Of a stretch of 64,000 nucleotides of DNA, positions 21,487 to 33,020 are shown one piece after another. The position numbers and the translations under genes were made by a program. The notes below the pieces were generated by a model that saw only the letters and a list, made by a program, of their open reading frames with translations, was not told the DNA's origin and ran no database searches. The number at the start of each line of letters is the position of its first letter. Position 1 is the first letter of the stretch. The stretch comes from Kalaharituber pfeilii (Eukaryota; Ascomycota; Pezizomycetes; Pezizales; Pezizaceae), in contig WHUZ01000092.1 in the NCBI GenBank assembly GCA_015179045.1, forward strand, positions 124,001 to 188,000, written 5' to 3'.

Positions 21487-24366
21487 CCCTCATCAAGCAG
21501 GCCTCCGTCCCCAAAAATATCTCCCAACCTCACCCCCGGTGCATGCATAGACCCCGCCATGTCCCTTCTGTCATCCACATCCATCCTCTCTCCTCCCTTT
21601 CTCTCCTTCATCCACTCCACCAACTCCAACGCTCTCGCCTCCGCATCCCAGTCCTCTGACAGGACTCCCGAAAACTTTACTTCCCCCTTCCCCCCCACCT
21701 CCGTTTGCTTCCCCTTCCCCTTCCCCCCTTCCACTTTCATTGCCTTACTGCCCTCCTCCTGTTTCTTCTTCATCGGGGTCTCCTCCACTCTCTCCCTCTT
21801 CTGGCTTTGATTTGGAGTGACCGGTTTCGGCCTCTCCATGCACATCCTTGCAATGTGCCCCCACCCTCCGCAACAGTAACAGGTCATCACCCCCTTCTTA
21901 AACTTACACTCCCTTGCTAAATGACCTTTCTTTCCGCAGTTGTAGCAACCCATCCCCTGGCTCCCCTGGTTGCTCGCCTGCGTCCCAACTACCTGCACCT
22001 GCACTCCTGCCCCTGGTGCTCCAAACCCCACGCTTGGATGCACCACCTGCACCCCTGCTGGGTACCCCCTTCCTGCCGCCACTCCTCCTCCCTGCTGCCT
22101 CTGCTGCTGCTGCTGCCCCGCCGCCGCCGCTGCCGCCATGTTGCGTAGCTCACTTGCACGTCTCCCTGCATGTGCACTCCCGGCTTATACCTCTCTACCA
22201 CCCTCCTCACTCCTCTCCACACCAGGCCCTTCTTCAAAACTTTCACCGCCTCGTCTGCGTCCACCACCTCAAACTTTACTTGGGAAACTCTTGGTTTCCC
22301 CATGGGTGGGACTGCACCGAAACGTACCGGTGGTCTCAAGCCGAACTTGACGTCCGGATTCTTCTCTCTTAGTATCCTCCTCATCTTCTCCACCTCCTCC
22401 GTCCCCTCCTCATAATCAACTCCCTTCAGCACCAGGGGGACCGCGTTTTTATTGTGGACCTCCACCCTCACGAGGTCCTCCCCAAAGATGAGGCGCATCC
22501 ATGCGCCGAACCTCTCCATCACCTCCTTCTGGCTCTCCTTCTCCTCTATATCCACCAGGAACCAAGTCCTTTCGAACTTGGACGCTGCCGGGTTCCTCTC
22601 CACTCTCGCTATCCTCCACCCTCTCTCCTCTGCTCCCTTCCCCATTGCCTCCCAGAGAGACTCACACCTCTTCATGAGGATGTTTCTCTCCTCCGTCCCC
22701 TCCTTTCCAAAAGGCACTGCCACCTTGTGGATGGTCCTCAGTGTCCTCTTCCACAACTTCCTCCCCTTCACAATCGTCCAATTCTCCCCCTCAATTCTCT
22801 TCTCCGCCTCTCTTACTGCTTTCTCCGCCTCCTCCTTCAGCTTCCTCTCCTCCTCCTCCAACTTTTTGAGCTCTTCCTGCGAGCTCCCCGGTGTCCCAAT
22901 CACGTGCGTCACCTTCTTCAGAACCTCCACACTCTTCACTGCTGCCTTCCTTTCTTCCTCAATCTTTCTCCGGCTCTCTACCTCCGCTTCCTTCTGCTTC
23001 TCTTCTTCCCTCCTCTTCTTCTTTCCCTGCTCCTCCTGCCACTTCCGTATCTCCCGGATCTCATTCTCCTTTTTCCTCCTCTTCTCCTCCTCAGCTTTCT
23101 CCTCCTCCCTCCTCCTCTTCTCCTTCTCCAGCTTCCTCTCTTCCTTTCCTGATGCCAGACCCATCGCTACGTGCATTTCTGCCACCATCCTCTCCAACGC
23201 CCCTAACCTCTCCTGCGTCTCTGTCTCCGCCTTCTCCCTCACCCCCTTTCTAACTGCCTTCGCCTCTTCCTTCCAGTTGCTCACCTCCCTCCCCGTCATC
23301 CTCCACCTCCGATGATACTCGAAAGCCGTGTCGCCTTTCCCCACCCTTCCTCTCAGCTCCCCCCATCCCTTCTCGAAGACCTCTGTCCCCAAGATTGCTC
23401 CTACCTTCTCCCACACCTCTCTTACCGCCTTCTGATGACCTTTCTTCCCTTCCTTCCCGAGTGCTTCTCCCCTCCTGTTTAGCACCTGTGCTGCGTGCAT
23501 GAGCGCTAGAACCTCCTTCGCCCCCTCCTCCAAAGCTCCCCCTTCTTCCTCCTCCCCTTGCTCTCCTCCCCCGAGACTTCCTCATCCTCCCCTTCCCCGT
23601 CCTCCATCTCCCCTTCCTCTTCTCCCATTTCCTCATCTTCTTCCTCCTCCTCCCCCTCCTCCTCTCTTACCACCGGCAGGTCCACCTTCGGCACTACCGG
23701 TCCATATTCCGGTTGGGAGTCCTGGATCTCCAAGGTCCCCCCGCTGCTCGCTCCCCTCCCCCTGCCATCACACGGGGATGGGCTCCTACTCCTGCCCCTC
23801 CCTCTCTCGCCCCCCCTCCTCCCCCAACTCATCATGACCCTAGTGGTCCTCGGAGTCTCCTGCTGTCTCGCAAAAACTACCTGAGGCCCCTTTCTCACCA
23901 CAATGCATTCCCGCGTTGCATTGTCTAGAACTTCCACATCCTTCTGTATCTCTATCCCATCTGCTCCATCCTCATATTTCCTAAACATCGCCGCGTCTTC
24001 ACTCCAGAGCCGTACCACTTCTGCCACGTCCGTGATGCTTCTGAGCTCCTCAGTCTTTACCCAGCTCACCTCCGGTACTCCTCTCCTCTGTGCTGCCTCC
24101 ACCGCATCCTTCCTCAGCTCCTCGATCATATCGAGTTGCCCATCGTATTCTCCTCCCTTTTTCCACGCCCTCTCCACTCTCTGCTGCACCGTCATAACAT
24201 CCTCTGCCTCTCCCACATTTGCCAGCCACCACTCCTTTCTCTCCCACTTATGCACCTCATCGATGCCCCAAACTTCATTTCTGTCAATGACAAAAACCTC
24301 CCCTGTCCACCCATCCCCCACCGGTCCAAGGAACTCCAGCCTTGGGTTTCTCCCTTCTACCGACAT
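21444..24366 (-). pseudogene. LINE B ORF1 (gag-like), two frameshifts
   Basis: Starts at the ATG at 24366. Three frames: 24366-23506 (ends in an acidic EEEGEEEEEDEEMGEEEGE stretch and a basic tail), 23533-21989 (long charged coiled coil, then the RNA-binding-like domain AVPLVLKGVDYEEGTEEVEK and VKFEVVDADEAVKVLKKGLV), and 22139-21444 (two CCHC knuckles, CYNCGKKGHLAREC and CYCCGGWGHIARMC). The shifts near 23520 and 22120 lie in G-runs and would be closed by one extra G each. Expected to coat the LINE RNA. ORF2 starts overlapping its end. Confidence 0.85.
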
Positions 24367-24429
24367 TCCTTTCCTTTCCTCTCCTTCCTGTCCTCCTTCT
24401 CCTGCCTTCCTATTGTAACTTCCCTTTTT

Positions 24430-24865
24430 CGGGAAGTCGCCGCTTTGGGAGTAGCTCCGTGCGCTATTCCAAAATCGAAGGTGGCCTGCCGTCTAGCTCG
24501 CTTCTGTTCTTGGTCGTCGTCTGCTGCCGATCGGCCGATTTAGCACCTGTTCGCAAAGTCTTTGCTACACTAGCTCGAAATCGGTCCTAAAGGTCAGCAC
24601 CAGCGGGGCTTTGCTGGCACCAATCAGGCGCGAGCCCCCCGCTTCCCAGAATTTGTATGGGAAGAACTTCGAAAAGTCCCAAAAACTTAACCTTCAAAAA
24701 GCGTGCTGTAGATTCTGGATTTCTGTAAATTCGAGTCGATATTCTTTCTCAGGCGGTCCTGAGCTTCGTATTGATGTAACTTTCGGATTTCTGGTGCGCC
24801 GGGAAGATGGTTTTCTTCCAAGCGCGCGTTCTGTAAAAGTTGTTGTCGGTGGTTCCTCTGTTCGG
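24430..24865. other. No supported gene
   Basis: Sequence between LINE B and the outer end of arm L1. Part may be LINE B 5' UTR. The palindromic AGCACCAGCGGGGCTTTGCT at about 24596 is the only structure noted. Confidence 0.35.
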
Positions 24866-25820
24866 TACGATATTGATTGCTATTGTCGGAATGAGAGTAT
24901 CCTATTATAATGTAATTTTTAAAAATTTGTATCGACTTCAAACAATACTGCGCCTATTACAACTTTCTTCAGAAATCTAGAAATATACGGAAATATTTAT
25001 GATATTGCGTTTCAGCCGCAGAAATCTATCGGGCAACAAGCAAGATGTACACTTATGGCAAACTACTATAAATGTATGTAGGCCCCTACAATGGACTAAA
25101 CATTAGCGGTATTCATCCGTTTATATGAGCGAATGTTGGACATAATCCTATTCACAAAAGCGCATAGTTTGTATGCAACAACCCATGTCCAAATACTTTT
25201 TTAATCAGCGAGAATATTGAAATCCAGAGCTGTATTCAGCTGGGGTCTGAGTATCCTCTCGTAAAAGGTGGACTGGATTTTAAAATTGAAAACTGGTTTT
25301 GACTAAAAATCCTCCCAGATATATGTGTGCCAACGAAACTTTTGGAGAGCCGCCACGATTCCAGATTCAATAAACTTTTGAATTCCGAAAAATCTGGCCG
25401 GATTTTCCAATCAAAATATAAGATGCTGCAATATTTAGTTAATAAGTTAGCACACTACGAAATAAATGCCCAGACATAGCTAGTGTGAGCATCGAATAGA
25501 AATTACATCACACCAATGCAGCATCGATATAGGTATCAGGTTGCTACATTCTTACGGAAACAATATACAAAAACCAGCGTCACTGGATTGACAACTGGGC
25601 ACCTACTGCACTCTTATCACTCTTACATTTGGATTGTGATAGTGCAGCGTCGTGCATTAGCTCTGCATAATAACAGCACCACACGCATCTGCTGTGTAGC
25701 CAATTTTTGCTATTCTTGAATAATTGGGGTTGGCTAGCTGCACCAAGGGTTTGTTCCCCATTGGCGGACTGTCTGCAGCCATTTGGCGGACCATTCACAT
25801 TAAACGCGGAGAACGCACTA

Positions 25821-26427
25821 CAGTCAGACCTTGCTACTACTTGTAGTATAATGAACCTCACTATAGTGAAAACCTTGCTACAATGTAACACACCACACTC
25901 TCGGCTTTCCATCCCCACCTGGCTATAATGAAATCCTACCAAAGGGTGTAATGAAAAAACAACCTAGAGGAAGTTATTTTTACTTACTTGTTCATGCTAT
26001 AATGAACAGACGCTAATTAAATCCATAGGAACCCCCCTGCCTTGCCTCCTGCACACCAGTGATTCTTGAGCAGCCCAGAAAACAGAAACCATATCGCTAA
26101 GCACTGTTTGTTGGTCTGAACCAAGCTGTGAGTGTCTGTTGCTCTCGGGTATATTGCTGGTCGCCGCTGTCTAGTAGATATCTCGACTCGATACATTTCT
26201 ATTTCCATTCCTACTCATCCTACCACCACCGTATTCGAATTGATTTCGTAATGTGGTTATTTCCATTACTAGTAAGTCTTAATTAGTAGCGAAGCTTAGC
26301 AAAGACTTCGAACTCAACTGCCAAGAACTATATGACCACGGTAATTTGCCAAAATTTTCTATACTGAAAACCTTGCTATAGTGGGCCAAATTTTACGTCT
26401 TCATTCTATCATAGCAAGGTCTGACTG
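25821..26427. mobile_element. MITE (Tc1/mariner-pogo type), L1 copy
   Basis: Terminal inverted repeats CAGTCAGACCTTGCTA and TAGCAAGGTCTGACTG; TA on the left, TC (mutated TA) on the right. Subterminal copies of CACTATAGTGAAAACCTTGC occur at both ends. No transposase. Also present in R1 (47871-48614), so it predates the duplication. Confidence 0.8.
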
Positions 26428-27026
26428 TCCCACTTCGCTTGCATATCACTTCTTAACGTAAAGTCGCGCGAATGTCCTGACTGGCTGACAAAAAAGAATT
26501 TGTGCCGATCTAAATTGCAAGCAGCTGCGTTGCTGAGTATTGAACTGTTTAGTAAGTGGTGGTAAACCTCTTAATTTGATTGCATAATTTTGCGCGGAAT
26601 GGCAGGAACGGCAGGATCACAGGCAAGGTTACAGTATTGCTTTTCTGGTATGCATATGACCAATCTGCCTCCTTGAAGTGATTGGTTCACTGCCTAAAAG
26701 TAGGTTTGTCCACGACTAATTGAGAATGGTTACCACATTTTACTACTTTTAGTGCCTTGGCCCCTTCATTCACCACCAGTAAATGGGTAAAGCAGAGAGC
26801 TCAGGTTAGCAACCCACCTCCACACTCACCACCCGCGTTCACATTCAGTGCGCATCCACAGACACAAACAATCAAATGATGCACACACATCCCATTCATT
26901 TTTATGTTCTTCGTTCATGGATGAATCAAGAATCATAAGCATCCTAGTAGCTTCATAATCGCTTTTAAGCTCTTGTTGTATTACACCTTGTAGACTAAGC
27001 AATGTTGTAAAAGATCAATGGTCAGT

Positions 27027-27094
27027 CCAAAAAGTATTGGAACGGCTGACTAATGATGATGCGCCAGTCAGCCGTTGCAAAACTTTTTGGACGA
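27027..27094. repeat. Long hairpin of back-to-back TIR-like arms
   Basis: GTCCAAAAAGTATTGGAACG at the start and its near inverse ending AACTTTTTGGAC, joined by a loop of about 14 nt, make a near-perfect foldback. The R1 counterpart is at about 47229-47296. Possibly a tiny Tc1-type MITE. Confidence 0.6.
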
Positions 27095-27250
27095 GCGAGT
27101 AGAGTACACGTATGTGACGATGGTTCATATGTGTAGAGTTGATGGTAATTCATCATCTGCTTATTAATAAATTTTCGCACGGGTACCTCACGACACCTAC
27201 CTCGTGCACTGCTAAACCATTCCCAGGACAACCTTACGTAAGTTAATTGT

Positions 27251-27344
27251 TAGCCTGCCTCCGGGCTTTGAGGGTCGAAGACCCAGGGGCCCTGCCTTGG
27301 CGAGCAGCCGCACGCGGGGTCATGTGATATTAAAAAAAAAAAAA
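27251..27344 (+). mobile_element. Family B tail-only insertion (94 bp)
   Basis: TAGCCTGCCTCCGGGCTTTG .. GGGCCCTGCCTTGGCGAGCA .. poly-A, flanked by AAGTTAATTGT (27240-27250 and 27345-27355). The R1 site (about 47090-47106) is empty. Confidence 0.85.
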
Positions 27345-27804
27345 AAAGTTAATTGTAACCGGTTTACAATATTGCGCACATGTCCCTGCTCTTAAGGAAC
27401 GAGCGGCATTCTTGGTGCATTGAAAGCTAGACCCTCGTTGTAACGTTCTCTCGGACTGGATACTAGTCACAATTGTATTACTTGTGCTGTCCTTTCGCTC
27501 CTGCTCTAATCTACACGTTATTGTAATGCGACAACTACTTCATCCCCAAACCTAACAACATTCACCATTCACTGCATTCACCACATCTACTGTCCTCCAT
27601 ATCCAGATATAGAACTTCGAAGTCCAGCTTCTGGACCTACTATGTCAATATCCATTACTACCGTTCGGTAAGTAATACCCCTCCCCAAAATCCACATTAA
27701 TCTCAATTTTCAGAACCTCTCCGATTTCTTTTGCCTAGCGGCAACCCTGTGTATAGATCTCGTAATTAGTCTCACATCCCGGGCACAATTGGGTAAAATG
27801 GCGC

Positions 27805-29885
27805 TCACTCTTCTGGTGTCCTCATCTCGTAGAACCACCAGCCGACCCTTGGCTTCAATATACTTTCGAAGCTATCAGTGGCATCGTTTAGGCATTGTGG
27901 ATAGCCGGTAGTACTATTGATGGGTTGACAGGTCAGTAATGTTGAAACCGTAGTATATTTCACAAATAGGATGCGAAAAGGTAAAACTCACATATCCCAT
28001 GCATCATATGGACCATAGCTAACCTCGGCTGACTTTTCGGCGTTATCAAGGTGAGGATAGTAGGGCTCGGGCTGCATCCCTGCTGGGGTGGTAGCCACTG
28101 GCTCCGGCTCGTTGCCATTTGACTTGGGAACTTGAGTAACATCAAATCCCATCACCCCGGCAACCAATTGCGACTCAAACTTCCGCCCCTGCTCGAAAAC
28201 ACGAACAGGGACGTTTACTACTGCACGTGGGATCTGGTCCTGCGGATGCTTCGGGTACCAAGCGCCGTCAATCACTAGCATCGTCGAGCGGAAAATATAC
28301 TCCCGTTGTTCCTTCTCAGTGCGATAGTCCCAACGCACACCCCAAGTGTAGAGCGCAAGCACCTCAATGCCAAAGCCACTATGCAGAACGGTGTACTTGG
28401 GCTTGTGCTGTGTGTCGTCAATGTGATTTTCGTCAGTGGAATTCGCGTACTCCTGGGCCGCGGTGTTGTATTTGGTCATGAGCTCGTGACGTGTGAGATT
28501 CTTGTAACTCTCATCGTTCTGCGGAGGGACAGGATCAGTATCTGAACTCGTGGCTTTGGTAATACCCTTAGTTAGCTTGGTCTCTAGATTCTACTAGTGT
28601 ACTGGACTTGATTGCATTTCGTCAACCAGTATACGTACTCTGTGTATCCCCATTGATGATATCCCGTGGCTGCTGCACTCCGAAGTCCTGGACAGGTAGA
28701 GTCGAAGGGTTATCATCGTGTGGATGGTTCTCTCGGGCGGAAGGAAGATTATCATCATCATCGCCGTCGTCGTCGTCCAGATAATCAATATAACTGTCAT
28801 CCTTCTAGAAAACATGCACAATGTCAGTAAACCCATTTCGAATTACACCGCAAAATATTCCATTGCTACTGAATATAGTGGTAGCAAGGCAAGTTTGCTG
28901 GTGAACAATAAGAATTGTATCCTCCTACCGCTCGCAAATGTGGAAGCGCGTCGTACAACTGCCACTTCCCTTCATCGTTGAAAGGCATAAATGCTGTTAT
29001 CCATCCGGTGAGATCTGGTGGCGGACCACAAAAACCTCCATGGTTGTGTGTAGTCGCCGCTCGTGCCCAAAATTGCTTGTTCCACTCGCCATCCGGATCA
29101 TCCCAGGCACGGACAAACCTGCCCAAAATCGGCTCGAGCAGGTGATACCACATTGTTGTTTCTAGCCCAAACTCTTTCAATTTGTGAATCTTCCGATATA
29201 GCATCTCCCAGTCCTTTTTCTCGCCGTGCAGAGTTACGCTCGGGATCCCGCAGAGGAGGTAGACCTCATAATTGAAATATTCTTTCAACGTAGCCATCAT
29301 GATGGCTGAACTTACACTTGTGTCTTCGGCGGTTGTTGTGGTAAAGTGCGGGACAATCCACTCGCGCAAGTCCGGATCTACGATATTTTCCTGCAAAAGC
29401 TTGCCCATCTCCACTGCAATCTCCCCAGAGGTGAGCGTGTCTACAACGATGCGCAGCGTCTGTTTTCCTTCAAACGAGACAAACTTGTAACGGAATCTTT
29501 CTGCATTAGCATTCACGAACATCGAGAACTGCGTCAAAATGGTAATCCAGACATCGTCAGGACGGATTTCGAGGTGAAAGTGGCCGCCGTATGCACGGAG
29601 CACAGCCTCGACGAACCCACTGCGGCTGGGGACAAGGTCTCTGTGGACTGTTTTTTTTTTTTTTTTTTTTTATATCATTTAATCGCTTGCCGCTCTGTGG
29701 ACTGTGTGGGGGCTGATGGACGAGGCTATAATTGTTTTGCAGTGCTTTTCGGCGCCTGGATCGACGCGCAGGAGAATCTCTTCAGAGGAACGCGCTCTGT
29801 GCCTTTTATTCTCATCGAAATATTCGGGATACTGCTTCCAGTAATTTTCGGGCTGCACGTCGGCGGCACTGAAGGTCAGTTTTGA
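27805..29885 (-). pseudogene. DUF4419 gene, L1 copy, interrupted
   Basis: Paralogue of the R1 gene at 44289-46403. Splice sites are kept: last exon 27913-27805, exon 28583-27992, exon 28804-28639, and exon 1 ending at 28929. The DUF4419 block (AYGGHFHLEIRPDDVWITIL, MWYHLLEPILGRFVRAWDD, HNHGGFCGPPPDLTGWI) is intact below 29603. A 42-bp family A tail insertion (29651-29692) plus its 12-bp duplication adds 54 bp, a multiple of three, but brings in-frame TAA codons. The N-terminal part (KLTFSAADVQPENYWKQYPE) is therefore cut off. The function of DUF4419 proteins is not established. Confidence 0.8.
29651..29692 (-). mobile_element. Family A tail-only insertion (42 bp) in DUF4419
   Basis: Poly-T then ATATCATTTAATCGCTTGCC G, flanked by CTCTGTGGACTG (29639-29650 and 29693-29704). 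R1 has the uninterrupted sequence. Only half of the stem-loop was copied. Confidence 0.85.
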
Positions 29886-30239
29886 TGCTGGGTCTGCGCT
29901 GCGAGGTTCTTGGCATGACGAGTCCTGACTAAGGCACGGTTGTGCAGCTGTCGATAGGCATGTCAGCTGACCGATTCACGTTGGTTATGAGTACGGGTTG
30001 CTTATCATACACGCAGTCGCCAGCGCCATAGTGTGAGGCTGGTACTGTCGCTTACCTAATGGTGACCGACCACCCATAAGTGACCGATTAAAATATCCCT
30101 GTCAATCACCTCCCCCCCGCTTCATTTTTGCATATTATCTCACCACCCATGCATTGTTTATAGTACCTGAATATACCATTTTAATCTGCATCCACTACAC
30201 TATCAAGCCACTATACCCTAGTGCCTATCCTAGCTCATT

Positions 30240-31895
30240 ATGCCTGCATATACTGAGGAAGAAATTCAACGTGCGGTTGATTTCGCTAAACGGCACCCCT
30301 CCATTCCAAAGGCACGCATAGCAGCTGAATATGGAGTGAATGAAGTTACACTACGGCGCAGAGTGAAGGGCGAACGCAAGGCATACAAATTTGCTTATCG
30401 GCATCGGCAGCTTTTTACTCCAGGAGAAGAATCAGCACTCAAAGAACACTGCCTTGAAATGGCCGATCGCGGTTTCCCACTATCCCACGCTTTGTTTGAG
30501 CAAATGGCACAAGATATTCTAATTTCTCGTGCTCAGAAGCATAGTACTAGTGAGAAACAATGTACTGGTAGTATATGGGAGATCAGGAAGGCTCATAAGG
30601 ATGCAGTAGCTAAGGGATTAGCACCTGCTATTGGGAGGCACTGGGTATCACGGTTTCTTAAACGCCATCCGGAACTTGACAAAAAGTTCGTCCAATACCA
30701 CGAGCGTACACGGCGAAAAGCAGGTGCATCTAAAGAACTCCAAGCGCACTTCTATAGGCTTCTAGCAAATCTTATTCGGCGGTACAATGTCACTGAACCG
30801 AACATATGGAATTGCGACGAAAAAGGCATTATTATTGGAGATGATAAGATCAAGAAAAAATACATTGTTCGCGCAGGGACCAAAGCTGCAGAAGCACTAA
30901 CTGAGGGGTCTAGAGAGTTTGTTACTGTTTTGGAGACAGTTTCTGCAGCAGGGGCGCATATACCACCATATGTGGTATACAAGGGCAAAGTTCATGTCGA
31001 AGCATCATATGGAGAAGGGGGGGTACATAGCGCTGATGCGACATTTGGTATGTCACCAAATGGATATATGGATGATGATTTAGGCTTCGAGTACATCTCT
31101 ACACACTTTGAGCGCCATACCAGGCCAGCATATGATAAATCTCTGAAGAAGCGCCCTACCCGAATTCTTATTGTTGATGGGCATAGCTCTCATGTCTATT
31201 GGCGGACGGTTGAATTTGCTCTCAATCATGATATCCAGATGATATGCCTCCCACCCCATAGCACTCACTTTATGCAACCTCTTGACGTGGGATGCTTTGG
31301 CTTGCTTCAGAGAGCCTATCGGCGCAATCTACAGTACTGGCTACGTCATCATACCTTCGAAGTACTGAAACGACCGGCGTTTTGGGAAATTTTGTACGAG
31401 GCTCGCAAGGAAGTATATACCATAGATATCATCAAGAAAGCATGGAATAAATCTGGATGCTGGCCAGTCAATATTGACAATGCGCGAGGAGTACCAGCTA
31501 CAGTGGGTAATGGGCCTGAGACATCAAGGACGAAAAAGGTTAAATTTGCGCCTACAACCAATCAGCTTCAAGATACCATGATCCCTGCATTTCCTCCCGC
31601 CTCGAAGCTTCCCCCTACCAATACTATACTATCACCACCGACGAAGCTGCGTAATCTTGCTCGCCAAATCGACCAATTCGCATTAACTCCTCAACGTAGT
31701 GCAACAATACGAGAATTCATTGATCTTACTATGCAGCAAGTTGCATACTTCCATGAGATTCGCCCACGAGGGGAAAAATTTATGCAGCTCAGAAGTGGAA
31801 AAGAAATCAACAAGGCACCAAGCAAACGTCGAGTAGGTCAAGGGCGCGTTTTAACACGCAAGGAGATTGAGGAGGGCCAGAAGAAGTTGATTTAA
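30240..31895 (+). CDS. Pogo/Fot1-family DDE transposase, C-terminally truncated
   Basis: 551 aa. N-terminal helix-turn-helix (YTEEEIQRAVDFAKRHPSIP, AAEYGVNEVTLRRRVKGE), then a CENP-B/Tc5-like DNA-binding region (FTPGEESALKEHCLEMADRG, ISRFLKRHPEL-like GRHWVSRFLKRHPELD). DDE_1 catalytic core with Asp in IWNCDEKGIIIG, ILIVDGHSSHVYW and MQPLDVGCFGLLQRAYR. It excises and inserts at TA. The TAA at 31893 seems premature: the same frame runs on to 32327 as an Ala/Lys/Glu-rich coiled coil (AAKAAEKKVRDAEKAAREAE) and an acidic end (EEDWEDEDDEIFVQ), for a total of about 695 codons. The catalytic part is complete, so activity is possible. No intron seen. Confidence 0.9.
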   Translation: MPAYTEEEIQRAVDFAKRHPSIPKARIAAEYGVNEVTLRRRVKGERKAYKFAYRHRQLFTPGEESALKEHCLEMADRGFPLSHALFEQMAQDILISRAQKHSTSEKQCTGSIWEIRKAHKDAVAKGLAPAIGRHWVSRFLKRHPELDKKFVQYHERTRRKAGASKELQAHFYRLLANLIRRYNVTEPNIWNCDEKGIIIGDDKIKKKYIVRAGTKAAEALTEGSREFVTVLETVSAAGAHIPPYVVYKGKVHVEASYGEGGVHSADATFGMSPNGYMDDDLGFEYISTHFERHTRPAYDKSLKKRPTRILIVDGHSSHVYWRTVEFALNHDIQMICLPPHSTHFMQPLDVGCFGLLQRAYRRNLQYWLRHHTFEVLKRPAFWEILYEARKEVYTIDIIKKAWNKSGCWPVNIDNARGVPATVGNGPETSRTKKVKFAPTTNQLQDTMIPAFPPASKLPPTNTILSPPTKLRNLARQIDQFALTPQRSATIREFIDLTMQQVAYFHEIRPRGEKFMQLRSGKEINKAPSKRRVGQGRVLTRKEIEEGQKKLI

Positions 31896-32327
31896 AAAAA
31901 GGAGGATGAAGCTGCTGCTGCTGTATTAAAGGCTGCTAAGGCAGCAGAGAAAAAGGTCCGGGATGCAGAAAAGGCAGCTCGAGAAGCTGAATGGAAGCAG
32001 GCACGAGATGCAGCACTCGCAGCAGGACTCCCTATCCCAAGAAAGCCCCGTGCACCTCGCAAAAAAAAGGCTCCAGCTACTGATCCAATGGAGGGGTCCT
32101 CAAAAGCGGGGGAGGGGGGGTTAACAGAGAATGCAGAAGGTAAGAATGCTATAGCTGTTACAAAGAATAGTGCTAATGTCACCCAAGGCCCCCCTGTAGA
32201 GGAAATATCAATTGAGGAGGATTGGGAGGACGAGGACGATGAAATATTTGTACAACATCTTCGGCAGCTGGAAATATACAATTATATGGAAGTACGTATC
32301 TATGCAAAATCTTCATTATGTCTATAA
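31896..32327 (+). pseudogene. Read-through C-terminal tail of the pogo transposase
   Basis: In frame with the transposase after the TAA at 31893-31895: a basic Ala-rich helix, RKPRAPRKKKAPATDPMEGS and an acidic end. A single base change would explain the stop. It could also be a genuine alternative end. Confidence 0.6.
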
Positions 32328-33020
32328 GCTCACTAATGTATAGGATTAATTGAGTAGTAAGATGTTTTTATGCCATCTGAGAATTATATACAGCATTGAC
32401 TGTATTGATTTATGGAGAATTCGAATTTTGAGGGGGTAGATATTGAGGAGGGTTGTCTTTCTATACTATTTTGGTCTAATTTTTGGATATTTCATGAGAT
32501 CTTGTATTTTTTATTTTTTCCTATATCACATCTGATAGCGCAGCGCTTGTTGTATTGAGTATGACTTCGCCTATATTTTTGCCGTTTTGTTGGCGTTGGT
32601 AATAGTAATGAATTTGAAGGTGGATGCCGGGATTCCCAATTCGGTCACCTATGGGTGGTCGGTCACCATTAGGTAAGCGACAGTATGTAGAAAAGATCGT
32701 GGCGGTGAGGGAAATAATCAAGATTGTCCAAAGGCTAGATTTAGCGACGAGACAGCAATGAGTGCTGCCGCGCAACATAGGCATGGTTGTATGAAATTCA
32801 CCAAATAACTTTGCGAGCTCCAAACGTGAGGATCTCATTCGCGATCGAAAATATACTCTGCTTCTTGCGCATGTGGGTGACGTTGCCTTATCGTTGTTGC
32901 AGGGGCAAGCGATCTGAGTCCTGGGATGTCAAGTGCCAATCTTGACCGCTCAGTGGCTGACTAATTTACTCCACACTGCGCGGTTGCACCATGGTTGCGC
33001 TGCCGAAACTTGACCCGTCA

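Larger units (their letters stand above)
17440..24420 (-). mobile_element. LINE B: near-complete Tad-like non-LTR retrotransposon
   Basis: About 7 kb, minus strand: GC-rich 5' UTR, ORF1 with zinc knuckles, ORF2 with endonuclease, RT, RNase H and a C-terminal zinc finger, a 3' UTR with repeated GCGAAGGTGTGGAGG, the family B tail, and a 27-nt poly-T (17440-17466) on the plus strand. The 5' end is approximate (24420-24600) and no target duplication was found. It interrupts the 3' side of E4. Fragments of the same family lie at 2399, 2828, 34040, 34904 and 50635. Confidence 0.9.
30045..32683 (+). mobile_element. Pogo/Fot1-like DNA transposon
   Basis: Terminal inverted repeats of about 43 bp (CTGTCGCTTACCTAATGG, then TGACCGACCACCCAT and TGACCGA at both ends) flanked by the TA target duplication (30043-30044 and 32684-32685). 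The R1 arm has the empty site with a single TA at 44219-44220, which proves the boundaries and shows insertion after the duplication. Confidence 0.95.

Noticed and set aside
19516..24418. Long Pro/Ser/Leu-rich ORFs on the plus strand
   Set aside because: Shadows of the GC-rich LINE B coding strand; no domains, and the minus frames carry all catalytic motifs.
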